Below, one piece after another: positions 26,665 through 34,203 of a stretch of 64,000 nucleotides of DNA. The number at the start of each line of letters is the position of its first letter. Positions within the stretch are counted from its first letter, which is position 1. The notes below the pieces were generated by a model. It was given only the letters and a program-made list of their open reading frames with translations, was not told the DNA's origin and did no database searches. The stretch is from contig NZ_GL878511.1 in the NCBI RefSeq assembly GCF_000194945.1, positions 124,001 to 188,000 on the forward strand, written 5' to 3'. Source of the stretch: Streptococcus sanguinis SK1 = NCTC 7863. GTDB lineage: Bacteria > Bacillota > Bacilli > Lactobacillales > Streptococcaceae. The position numbers and the translations under genes were made by a program.

Positions 26665-27540
26665 TTACAAAGTCACAACTAGTTCAAACCAGTCGTCCTC
26701 GGCTTTCATTGTCAAGTCCCCGCCTAGGATTTCGACTAACTGCTGGGTGATGTAGAGCCCCAGCCCTGAAGACTCCTCGCTGCTGGATAGGTTTTCTGAG
26801 TAAAAGCGATTGGTCAGCTTATCCAGATATTGGATAGGCTGCTGGACGATATTTTTGACGGTAAAGATACAATGCTCGCCCTCTTTTTTCAGAGAAATGC
26901 TGGCGGCCTTACGGCCGTGCTTGAGGACATTGCTTATCATATTTTGGACAATGCGCTCTAAAATTTCTGGGTCTGTCTCTAACTCTAGACCTTCAGCTAA
27001 CTCTACCTGCAGGTCAATCTGAGCTTTCTGGAAGGCATCATAATAAGTAAAAAGCTGCTGGGTTACCAGCTGGGATATATCTGTCGGCTGGACATTGGCC
27101 CGTATGGCTCCCTCCATCAGCCGGCGGTACTCCATCAAGGCTTCCAGCCGTTTGGATACCATTCCCAGACTATCTGCTATTTTGACTAGCTGCTGACTTT
27201 CCTGACTATCATCCTTCAAGAGCTGCTGGGTGTAGCCACTGGCAATGGTCAGAGGAGTGCGGATATCATGGGCGATATTACTGATGGCCATATCCAGCGT
27301 CTTCTTTTCCTGCTGGACGACAAAGGTCGTCTTATCTAGCTCCCCAAAGAGCAGCTCTGCTTCCTCTGTCAGCTCCAAAATACTAGGTGCATGTGCAGCA
27401 GGAGCCAGACGATTCTGGCTCCCTGTCTGCCGCTTCAGACGAATCTGCTGCGCCACATCCTTGACCGCCAGATGATAACGTATGAAACCAATAGCCAGAA
27501 ACAGACTGATAAGGGCAAATAAAATGACTAACACCAACAT
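26665..27540 (-). CDS. Sensor histidine kinase with minimal sensor
   Basis: This 291-residue kinase has a single N-terminal helix (about residues 1-22), then a cytoplasmic linker, the phosphoacceptor H-box SNIAHDIRTPL (H91), and an HATPase domain with the N box (NMISNVLKHG) and the GLGLYITQQ G box. No extracytoplasmic domain exists, so the signal must be sensed in the membrane, in the cytoplasm or through a partner protein. The start at 27540 lies one base after the response-regulator stop and uses the AAGGAGG inside that gene; a longer start is unlikely. It is cotranscribed with the regulator. Confidence 0.92.
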   Translation of the reverse strand: MLVLVILFALISLFLAIGFIRYHLAVKDVAQQIRLKRQTGSQNRLAPAAHAPSILELTEEAELLFGELDKTTFVVQQEKKTLDMAISNIAHDIRTPLTIASGYTQQLLKDDSQESQQLVKIADSLGMVSKRLEALMEYRRLMEGAIRANVQPTDISQLVTQQLFTYYDAFQKAQIDLQVELAEGLELETDPEILERIVQNMISNVLKHGRKAASISLKKEGEHCIFTVKNIVQQPIQYLDKLTNRFYSENLSSSEESSGLGLYITQQLVEILGGDLTMKAEDDWFELVVTL

Positions 27541-27541
27541 A

Positions 27542-28222
27542 TCAGTCCTCCTTGAGCCGGACACCCAGTCCCCAAACAGTCTCTATGTATTCCTCTGTTG
27601 GGTCCAACTGAGCCAGTTTCTTACGTAGATTGCTGAGGTGAGTATTCAGGGTATTATCCCCAGGCAGATAGCTCTCTTCCCAGACCTGCTCAAAGAGCTC
27701 TTCCTTGGTGTAGATCTTCTTGGGATGACGGAGCAAGAGCTGGAGGATATGATATTCTTTCTTGCTCAGACGGACGCTTTTCTCTCCACAGACCGCCTCA
27801 AAGGTAGTCTTGAGCAGCCGGATATTTTTAAAGGACTGGCCTTCTTCCTCGCCAGTCAAAGCCTGCTGGCTGCGCAGCTGCACGGTAATACGGGCAAAAA
27901 CCTCATCCAGATTGAAAGGTTTGACGATATAATCATTAGCACCATTCAGCAGGTACTGGCTAACCAGCGCTTTCTCACCAAGGGCTGTCAGCATAACCAC
28001 TGGCACCGTAGCATTGCTGCTGCGAATTTCCCTCAACACTTCATCGCCATTCTTCCCCGGCAGCATGATATCCAAAAGGACCAAATCAATCTCCTCCCGC
28101 TCAAACAGCGAAATGCCCTCCGTCCCCGAATAGGCGGAATAAACCGTGTGTTCCTTCTGAAAAAGATCTTTTAGAATTTCATGAATATCACTGTTGTCTT
28201 CGATGAGTAAAATATGAGCCAT
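27542..28222 (-). CDS. OmpR-family response regulator
   Basis: This 226-residue protein has a receiver domain with DN at residues 9-10, the phosphoacceptor D51 in LVLLDIMLPG, Thr in VMLTALG and Lys in YIVKPF. The C-terminal winged helix (KKEYHILQLLLRHPKKIYTKEEL, then LNTHLSNLRKKL) is of the OmpR type, which binds head-to-tail direct repeats of about 10-11 bp. GGAGGCGAG precedes the ATG at 28222. It is the obvious candidate to bind the four 11-bp-repeat promoters of this island, the nearest of which starts about 90 bases upstream and points the other way. Confidence 0.94.
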   Translation of the reverse strand: MAHILLIEDNSDIHEILKDLFQKEHTVYSAYSGTEGISLFEREEIDLVLLDIMLPGKNGDEVLREIRSSNATVPVVMLTALGEKALVSQYLLNGANDYIVKPFNLDEVFARITVQLRSQQALTGEEEGQSFKNIRLLKTTFEAVCGEKSVRLSKKEYHILQLLLRHPKKIYTKEELFEQVWEESYLPGDNTLNTHLSNLRKKLAQLDPTEEYIETVWGLGVRLKED

Positions 28223-28253
28223 AAACACTCGCCTCCAGAAATTTCCTATCACT

Positions 28254-28282
28254 AGTGTAGCAAGGATAAGAGGCTAAGTCAA
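28254..28282 (-). promoter_or_regulatory. Promoter of the two-component operon
   Basis: Reverse strand: TTGACT (28277-28282), 17-base gap, TACACT (28254-28259). It is a normal sigma-A promoter, unlike the repeat-type promoter diverging from it, and sits close enough for autoregulation. Confidence 0.75.
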
Positions 28283-28309
28283 TAAAAGATGGACTATTCG
28301 AAAAACTTT

Positions 28310-28360
28310 AGAAATATTTTAGAATTACTTGAAGGATATTTGAGAATCGGACTTTAAAAT
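28310..28360 (+). promoter_or_regulatory. Repeat-type regulated promoter 4 (protease/serine-hydrolase unit)
   Basis: AGAAATATTTT (28310), AGAATTACTTG (28321), AAGGATATTTG (28332); 12 bases; TAAAAT at 28355-28360. The gap begins AGAAT, a partial fourth repeat. The geometry is the same as promoters 1-3, with more drift. Confidence 0.82.
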
Positions 28361-28404
28361 AGAAAGAAATAAGAAATGTATGTGCTATAAAAAGGAGACT
28401 CAGA

Positions 28405-28464
28405 ATGTTTAAAATTTTTTGCAAAATCGTTTTTAGAAGTATTACTTTCGCCCTTGAGGGCTAA
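28405..28464 (+). CDS. 19-codon micro-ORF behind promoter 4
   Basis: AAAAGGAG lies 7 bases before an ATG that opens MFKIFCKIVFRSITFALEG and then stops. The peptide is hydrophobic and basic. It begins 45 bases after the -10 box, the place where the ABC ATPase starts in the other modules. The end overlaps the palindrome GCCCTTGAGGGC. It could be a short membrane-active or signal peptide, a leader peptide, or the damaged start of a lost permease gene (compare LFRSVGFW with VFRSITFA). No homology can be shown. Confidence 0.4.
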   Translation: MFKIFCKIVFRSITFALEG

Positions 28465-28482
28465 GGAAAAAAGGAGAATCGC

Positions 28483-28589
28483 ATGAAGAAATTGATTTGA
28501 CTGATTCTTTTATCAATCTTAAGGTCAAGGATTTTTCAACAGGAGCTGAAGTGCAAATGCCGGCTTTTGTACAGAGTACGGCTAAATGA
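28483..28589 (+). pseudogene. Gene remnant with strong ribosome binding site
   Basis: AAAAAAGGAG precedes an ATG that gives only MKKLI before a stop. In another frame the same stretch encodes EEIDLTDSFINLKVKDFS, then TGAEVQMPAFVQSTAK and a stop at 28587-28589, which reads like a real protein C-terminus. I take it as the two ends of a lost gene joined by deletion. The family is not recognised. Confidence 0.4.
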
Positions 28590-28650
28590 GGCAAAAAATC
28601 AATGACCTTATCAGAGTACAAAAATCAAACCATTTAAAGGAAAAAATTCT

Positions 28651-29463
28651 ATGACTAATGAAACAAGAATAAAACCACAACCAAAACTAGTCTGGCCGTT
28701 CCTGGCCTGGAACTTCGGCTGGACTTGGGGATTTATGTTGCTAGCTATCATTCTCAAAAATCTCTGGCCGGAAAATCCACCTATACTCTATCTGGCTCTG
28801 GAAGGCCTCCTAACGAGTCTCAGTATGTTCGGACCGGTGATAGCAAGCCTAATCGTGCTGAAAATAAAAGGCTTCAAAGCCATCTGTTCCTTTATCTTCT
28901 CAAGCAAGAAAGGGACTTGGCTCTATCTCCTACTCTTCAGTGGAAGTCTGGCAGTGACTTTTGCATTAGCTTCCGGAGGCAAGCTGGTAGACGGAGCTCT
29001 GCTTTCATTTATTGGATCCTTTATCTACCTTATGACCTTGGCTGGTGGCATGGAAGAGCCTGGCTGGCGAGGCTTTCTGCAGCCAGCTTTGGAAAAGAAG
29101 TTCTCTATGTTTATCGCCTCCTCGATAACCGGACTAGCTTGGGCTTGCTGGCATATTCCTCTCTGGTTTTATGACCGCTTTTATGATCGAAGTCAGGATC
29201 CCTTTCTTGTCTTTATCATTGTAAGTATAGTCCAGTCCATCTGGTTTGCTGCACTGCATAAGAAGACGAAATCTGTCCTTGCCTGTATGATTTTCCACGC
29301 CCTACTAGATATTCTGATAGAAACGTTTGTCGGCATCAACCTAGCTGATAAGTTTGATTTCTCTCAGGTTAACTCCCTCTTTTACCTTGGCGGCTTGGGC
29401 ATTCTGACCCTTTACAGTATTTATCTCTGGTATCGAGCGGATAAGGAAGAGAAAAACGCATGA
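28651..29463 (+). CDS. CPBP-family intramembrane metalloprotease, copy 2
   Basis: This 270-residue protein matches copy 1 (25377-26210) almost residue for residue around GGMEEPGWRGF (E135, E136, R140), CWHIPLWFYDRFYDRSQD and CMIFHALLDI. TTAAAGGAA precedes the ATG. It is the first full gene of the unit behind promoter 4, followed by two exported serine hydrolases and an HXXEE protein. The unit suggests envelope protection; copy 1 differs in lying outside the repeat-type regulon. Confidence 0.92.
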   Translation: MTNETRIKPQPKLVWPFLAWNFGWTWGFMLLAIILKNLWPENPPILYLALEGLLTSLSMFGPVIASLIVLKIKGFKAICSFIFSSKKGTWLYLLLFSGSLAVTFALASGGKLVDGALLSFIGSFIYLMTLAGGMEEPGWRGFLQPALEKKFSMFIASSITGLAWACWHIPLWFYDRFYDRSQDPFLVFIIVSIVQSIWFAALHKKTKSVLACMIFHALLDILIETFVGINLADKFDFSQVNSLFYLGGLGILTLYSIYLWYRADKEEKNA

Positions 29464-29565
29464 TAAAAAAATAAGAATAGCCTGATTCTAAAATTAAAAG
29501 GAGACTGCGCCGACTATCTGAATTCAGCTTATGTGAATACTAAAGTTGAACAGAAAGGAAATGCT

Positions 29566-31335
29566 ATGAAAAAATCATTTATTCTAACGCTTTTAACGAT
29601 TATAACTCTAGGACTCTTCCGGCCAATTACTGCATCGGCTGAGGAGTCTCAAAAGCTGCCATCTGGTATCGAACGTGACCAGATCAGCCAGAAAATCCAA
29701 GACTATGTCAAGGAACATGAAAAAACAACAGCTGGCATGGAAACTGCTATCTTTGACAAGAATGGTACCATTTATCAAGGCAACTTTGGATACATGGATA
29801 AGGAAAAAGGCATCAAGGCTGATGATGATAGCGTTTTTGAATGGGGCTCCGTAACCAAATTAACCATCTGGGTCTCTGTCATGCAGCTCTGGGAGCAAGG
29901 TAAGATTAACCTAGAAGAAGACATCCGCACCTATCTGCCAGAGGGCTTCCTCAAAAATCTCCGCTATGACAAACCTATCACCATGTTGGATCTGATGAGT
30001 CATCAGGCAGGATTTGATGAGGTAACCATGTACCTACAAGAAGATAAAAGTATCGAAGAAATCCTTAAAGAACAACAACCTATTCAGTCTTTTGAACCCG
30101 GTACAGTCACAGCCTATTCAAATTACGGTGCTGGCTTGGCTGCTCTGATTGTCGAGCGGATCTCTGGTCAGACTTTTGCCGACTATGCCTATGAGCATAT
30201 TTTCCAACCACTGGGCATGGATAAAACGGCTATTTTGCCGGATCTATCAGACAATTCCTACGTTCAGAAAAAGCGTCAAGAAACCAAAGGTTACGACACT
30301 AAAGGAAACTTACTGAGCAAAGACCATTTCATCACTAGCATCTATCCTATCGGAGCGGCTACTGGCACCTTGAAAGACTTGGAGAAGTTCGCCCAAGCCC
30401 TGCTGGCTCGCAAGACGCTCTTTGAGCGCCCAGAGACCTGGAACACCCTCTATACTGCCAGTTCCACCTACCCTGACACGGATATCATCCGCAATGCTCA
30501 TGGCTTTTGGGCCAACGAATACGGTACTACTGTGTTGGGCCACGGCGGAAATACACCTGGCGCTACTTCACGGATAATGTTGGACTTGGAGCACGGTATC
30601 GGCTATGTCGTCATGACCAATCAAGGTACAGAGCAAAATTATAATTTCCAAATGCCAGAGCTCGTCTTTGGACCGCGCAAAACAGCCAGTAAGGAAACCA
30701 AAGAGCAGTTCAGTCCAGGCTATTATCGAACTCTGCGTAACTTTAATCAAGGGCCTCTGGCTATCTTTAAAATGATTCCAGCCTCCGCAGACTACTTGCA
30801 GGAACCATCTGACGATCAGCGATTGCCAAACAACTTCTGGACCATTTATCAGAGCCAAGGCAAGACCCGTATCGCAGTGGCTGTCGCAGACTATGAGAAA
30901 GTCTCTGACTTTGATTTCTTTAAAGACTATGTTGTTCTAGGCTTGGCCGGACTTGGTATCATCTACGCCCTCGGCCTGCTCCTCATTAGTCTTTATCGAC
31001 TCATCTTCCATAAAAAACAAGACCAGCCAGACCGCACTTGGAAGGTCTGGAACCTCCTAACAGCTGTTGGTATTTTGGCAGTTCCCATCAATCTCTTTCT
31101 GCTATTCATGTCAGCAACTTCAGGAGATTTCAGCGAAATCGCTCAGTGGCGCTACATGCTCTTTGCTGCTTTGGGACTCCTGCTAACCTCAGCCGCTCTG
31201 TTACCTCTCTTCAGAAAGTCCAGAGAAAAGCTCAGCAAAGGCCGCCTATTCCTGACGGCCATGACCAGTCTATCTGCCTTAGCAGTGACCGCTAATATCC
31301 TCTATTGGTCCCTCTATCAGTGGTGGGTATTCTAA
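29566..31335 (+). CDS. Exported class-C beta-lactamase-like serine hydrolase, copy 1
   Basis: This 589-residue protein starts at MKKSFILT (29566, after GAAAGGAAA) rather than 11 codons upstream. It has a signal peptide ending near ITASAEE, a class-C beta-lactamase/FmtA-like domain with the catalytic SVTK (S95, K98), YSN (about residue 185) and HGGN (about residue 330), and four C-terminal helices in the last 150 residues. Related proteins act on wall D-Ala groups or peptides rather than antibiotics. The membrane tail holds the active domain outside the cell. Confidence 0.9.
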   Translation: MKKSFILTLLTIITLGLFRPITASAEESQKLPSGIERDQISQKIQDYVKEHEKTTAGMETAIFDKNGTIYQGNFGYMDKEKGIKADDDSVFEWGSVTKLTIWVSVMQLWEQGKINLEEDIRTYLPEGFLKNLRYDKPITMLDLMSHQAGFDEVTMYLQEDKSIEEILKEQQPIQSFEPGTVTAYSNYGAGLAALIVERISGQTFADYAYEHIFQPLGMDKTAILPDLSDNSYVQKKRQETKGYDTKGNLLSKDHFITSIYPIGAATGTLKDLEKFAQALLARKTLFERPETWNTLYTASSTYPDTDIIRNAHGFWANEYGTTVLGHGGNTPGATSRIMLDLEHGIGYVVMTNQGTEQNYNFQMPELVFGPRKTASKETKEQFSPGYYRTLRNFNQGPLAIFKMIPASADYLQEPSDDQRLPNNFWTIYQSQGKTRIAVAVADYEKVSDFDFFKDYVVLGLAGLGIIYALGLLLISLYRLIFHKKQDQPDRTWKVWNLLTAVGILAVPINLFLLFMSATSGDFSEIAQWRYMLFAALGLLLTSAALLPLFRKSREKLSKGRLFLTAMTSLSALAVTANILYWSLYQWWVF

Positions 31336-31352
31336 TATGAAAGGAGCCAGCT

Positions 31353-33131
31353 ATGAAAAAAACATTTTCCCTAATCCTTTTAACTCTTTTGACTTTAGGA
31401 CTCTTTCGACCAATTACCACACTGGCTGAAGAGCAGAAACTCCCATCTGGTATCGAACGTGACCAGATCGGCCAGAAAATCCAAGACTATGTCAAGGAGC
31501 ATGAAAAGACGACTGCCGCTATGGAAACGGCAGTCTTTGACAAGGATAGCACCATTTACCAAGGCAATTTCGGTTATATGGATAAAGAAAAAGGCATCAA
31601 AGCTGACAACAGCAGCGTCTTTGATTGGGGCTCTGTGACCAAGCTGACCATCTGGATAGCTGTCATGCAACTCTGGGAACAAGGAAAGATTGACCTAGAG
31701 GCAGATATCAAGACCTATCTGCCAGAGAATTTTCTTAAAAATCTGCACTTCGACAAAGCTATCACTATGCTGGATCTCATGAATCATCAGACGGGATTTG
31801 ATGAATCTCTATCTTACACAAAAGGTGATAAAAATATAGAGGAAAATCTACGCATGCTCCAGCCTGTCCAGTCCTTTGAACCTGGAACAGTAACCTCTTA
31901 TTCCAACTATGGTGCTGGGCTCGCTTCTCTGATTGTCGAGCGGATTTCCGGCCAGACCTTTGCTGACTATACCCACGAGCATATCTTCCAGCCGCTTGGC
32001 ATGGACAAGACAGCTCTCCTACCGGACTTATCTGATAATCCCTATGTTCAGAAAAAACGGCAAGAATCTAAGGCCTATGATACAAAGGGAAATTCACTAG
32101 GGACAGCTTTTTATGAATATGGTCTCTACTCAATTGGCCAAGCAGCCGGTACCTTGGAGGATCTACAAAAATTTGCTCAGGCTCTGCTGGGGCGCAAGGT
32201 TCTCTTTGACCGTCCAGAAACTTGGAATACTCTCTACAATCCCACTTCGACCTATCCAAGTACAGACATAGCCCGCAATGCCCACGGTTTCTGGATTAAT
32301 GAATACGGAGTCAGCATCATTGGCCACGGCGGCAATACTGATGGTTTCAGCTCCCGGCTTATGCTAGACTTGGAAAGTGGCATCGGCTACATAGTCATGA
32401 CCAATCAAAGCATGGAAGAGAATTACAACTACCAAATGCCTGAACTGGTTTTCGGAAAACGTAAAACAGCTGACGAAGATACCCAAAAGCAGTTTACACC
32501 AGGCTACTACCTTTCTCCGCGTACCTATCTCCATGGCCCCTTGTCCTTTCTAAGACTCATGATGCCCTCAATAGAGAAGATTGACAATCCTGCTCAGAAC
32601 CGAATCTTGAGTACCAATTTTTGGACCATCTATAAGAGCAAGGGAAAGGTTACAATCCCCGTCGCCGTAGTAGACTATGAGAAAATCTCTGCTTTCGACT
32701 TCTATAAGGACTATATCATCTTAGGTTTAGGCATCCTTGGAATTGTCTACAGTTTTGGAACGCTCATTATCAACCTTTTATTAGGAGTTTATCGCTTGAT
32801 TTCCCGAAAAACGGTTGAGCCCACAGACCGCACTTGGAAGGTCTGGAATCTGCTGACTTCTCTTGGTATTCTGGCTGTTCCCCTAAACCTACTAATGATT
32901 ATGATACCTTTGATGTCAGATGACCTCGATTCTCTAGCTCCCTGGCGCTACATGCTCTTTGCTGCCTTGGGACTCCTGCTAACCGCTGCTGCTCTGCTGC
33001 CGCTCTTCAGAAAATCCAGAGAAAAGTTCAGCAAAGGCCGCCTCTTCCTGACGGCCATGACTAGTCTATCTGCTTTGGCAGTGGTCGCTAATATCCTTTA
33101 CTGGTCTCTTTACCAGTGGTGGGTACTTTGA
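31353..33131 (+). CDS. Exported class-C beta-lactamase-like serine hydrolase, copy 2
   Basis: This 592-residue tandem paralogue of the preceding gene has the same order: signal peptide ending near TTLAEE, SVTK (S94, K97), YSN, HGGN and four C-terminal helices ending in WSLYQWW. AAAGGAGCC precedes the ATG, 18 bases after the upstream stop. The most divergent parts are the loops between YSN and HGGN, consistent with a shift in substrate after duplication. Confidence 0.9.
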   Translation: MKKTFSLILLTLLTLGLFRPITTLAEEQKLPSGIERDQIGQKIQDYVKEHEKTTAAMETAVFDKDSTIYQGNFGYMDKEKGIKADNSSVFDWGSVTKLTIWIAVMQLWEQGKIDLEADIKTYLPENFLKNLHFDKAITMLDLMNHQTGFDESLSYTKGDKNIEENLRMLQPVQSFEPGTVTSYSNYGAGLASLIVERISGQTFADYTHEHIFQPLGMDKTALLPDLSDNPYVQKKRQESKAYDTKGNSLGTAFYEYGLYSIGQAAGTLEDLQKFAQALLGRKVLFDRPETWNTLYNPTSTYPSTDIARNAHGFWINEYGVSIIGHGGNTDGFSSRLMLDLESGIGYIVMTNQSMEENYNYQMPELVFGKRKTADEDTQKQFTPGYYLSPRTYLHGPLSFLRLMMPSIEKIDNPAQNRILSTNFWTIYKSKGKVTIPVAVVDYEKISAFDFYKDYIILGLGILGIVYSFGTLIINLLLGVYRLISRKTVEPTDRTWKVWNLLTSLGILAVPLNLLMIMIPLMSDDLDSLAPWRYMLFAALGLLLTAAALLPLFRKSREKFSKGRLFLTAMTSLSALAVVANILYWSLYQWWVL

Positions 33132-33147
33132 TAAATGAGGTGTTGTT

Positions 33148-33813
33148 ATGTTCAAACTGATTTCTGCTTGGTTAAAAATCTGGATTCCCATTCTCTTTGC
33201 TATGGGAATCGGTATTCTCTTATATCTTATCACACATTGGACTACACTAGATGCTGGAAGCAGATTTGTCGCTATAATCTATGTCATGCTCCCTTTGCAC
33301 TGTCTAGAAGAATGGAGATTTCCTGGCGGTTTTCATTATAACTACAACATGCTTCGGCGCTCTCAACAGCCCGATCGCTATCCTATGAATCAATTTTCTG
33401 ATATGCTGACTATTATGTTAGCTGAATTAATTGGTATTGTCTGTCTTTTCTACGGTGTCAATCAGATCATTGTCATCTGGAATCTTATCTTTTGCTTTTT
33501 TGAAATGATTGGCCACCTGATTTTTGGGTTCAGTATGTACCGACGTTTTCGAACAGTAGGAAAAAGAACCATTTATAACCCAGGTTTTGCGACAGCGGTT
33601 GTCTTTACGCTTCATGCTATCTACTATGTTCTGAGCCAGTATCCTACAAATCTCCCCAGTTTGCCAATAATCATTTTAGCCATTATCAGTGGAATAGTTC
33701 TTGTAAGTAGTGTCGTTCTTATCCCTGAGCAACTGTTCAAATCAAAAGAGACCCCTTATCCTTTTGATAGCAATCGTTATTATGAAAAATATATCGCAAG
33801 AGAAAAAAACTGA
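33148..33813 (+). CDS. HXXEE-domain membrane protein
   Basis: This 221-residue protein has five or six helices. The motif LPLHCLEEW (H51, E54, E55) is the signature of the HXXEE family, with a second conserved His in MIGHLIFG and Asn in YNPGFATA. These residues suggest a metal site within the membrane; the family's reaction is unknown. The start at 33148 follows GAGGTG, 17 bases after the upstream serine-hydrolase stop, so it is the last gene of the unit driven by promoter 4. Confidence 0.85.
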   Translation: MFKLISAWLKIWIPILFAMGIGILLYLITHWTTLDAGSRFVAIIYVMLPLHCLEEWRFPGGFHYNYNMLRRSQQPDRYPMNQFSDMLTIMLAELIGIVCLFYGVNQIIVIWNLIFCFFEMIGHLIFGFSMYRRFRTVGKRTIYNPGFATAVVFTLHAIYYVLSQYPTNLPSLPIIILAIISGIVLVSSVVLIPEQLFKSKETPYPFDSNRYYEKYIAREKN

Positions 33814-34203
33814 ATTCCCTTTCCCATTTCATAATCTTCTTTAAAAATTCTATGAGAAGTCGAAGGCATAGCTGAGTGACTAATGCTCACCGAAAATCAA
33901 AAAGTGGCCTAGTTCTATTCTGCTATTTTAAGTTTGGCCTTGCGACCAATCAGACATATCTAATGTTTGTTAGAGAACTACTGAAAGATTGCAGGGTTCA
34001 AGCATTAACTGGTACTTCTATGGTGGGGTTGCATTCTTCTTATTAGTTACAGTAAATTGCCAATCAGTATGACAGCTCTTTTATCACTTTACCTGATTAA
34101 ACTTCTATTCGCTTTTAGTGTAAATCACGATACGACCGCTTGTAGTAATGATTATAAATAAAAGTATGCGAATCTAAAATATGATGAACAGAAAGGAATC
34201 TCT
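33814..34203. other. Gene-free stretch, possibly eroded coding DNA
   Basis: This 390-base gap has no supported gene and no clear terminator. A short frame around 34010-34070 reads WYFYGGVAFFLLVTVN, like one helix of a membrane protein, but stops interrupt it on both sides. GAAAGGAATCT at its end is the ribosome binding site of the next gene. Confidence 0.4.

Noticed and set aside
28277..28360. Promoter 4 repeats as a chance AT-rich run
   Set aside because: The 11-bp phase and the exact 12-bp distance to the -10 match the three other sites, which is unlikely by chance.
33814..34203. Membrane-like frame near 34010-34070 as a gene
   Set aside because: Stops on both sides, no start with a ribosome binding site, and only one helix.
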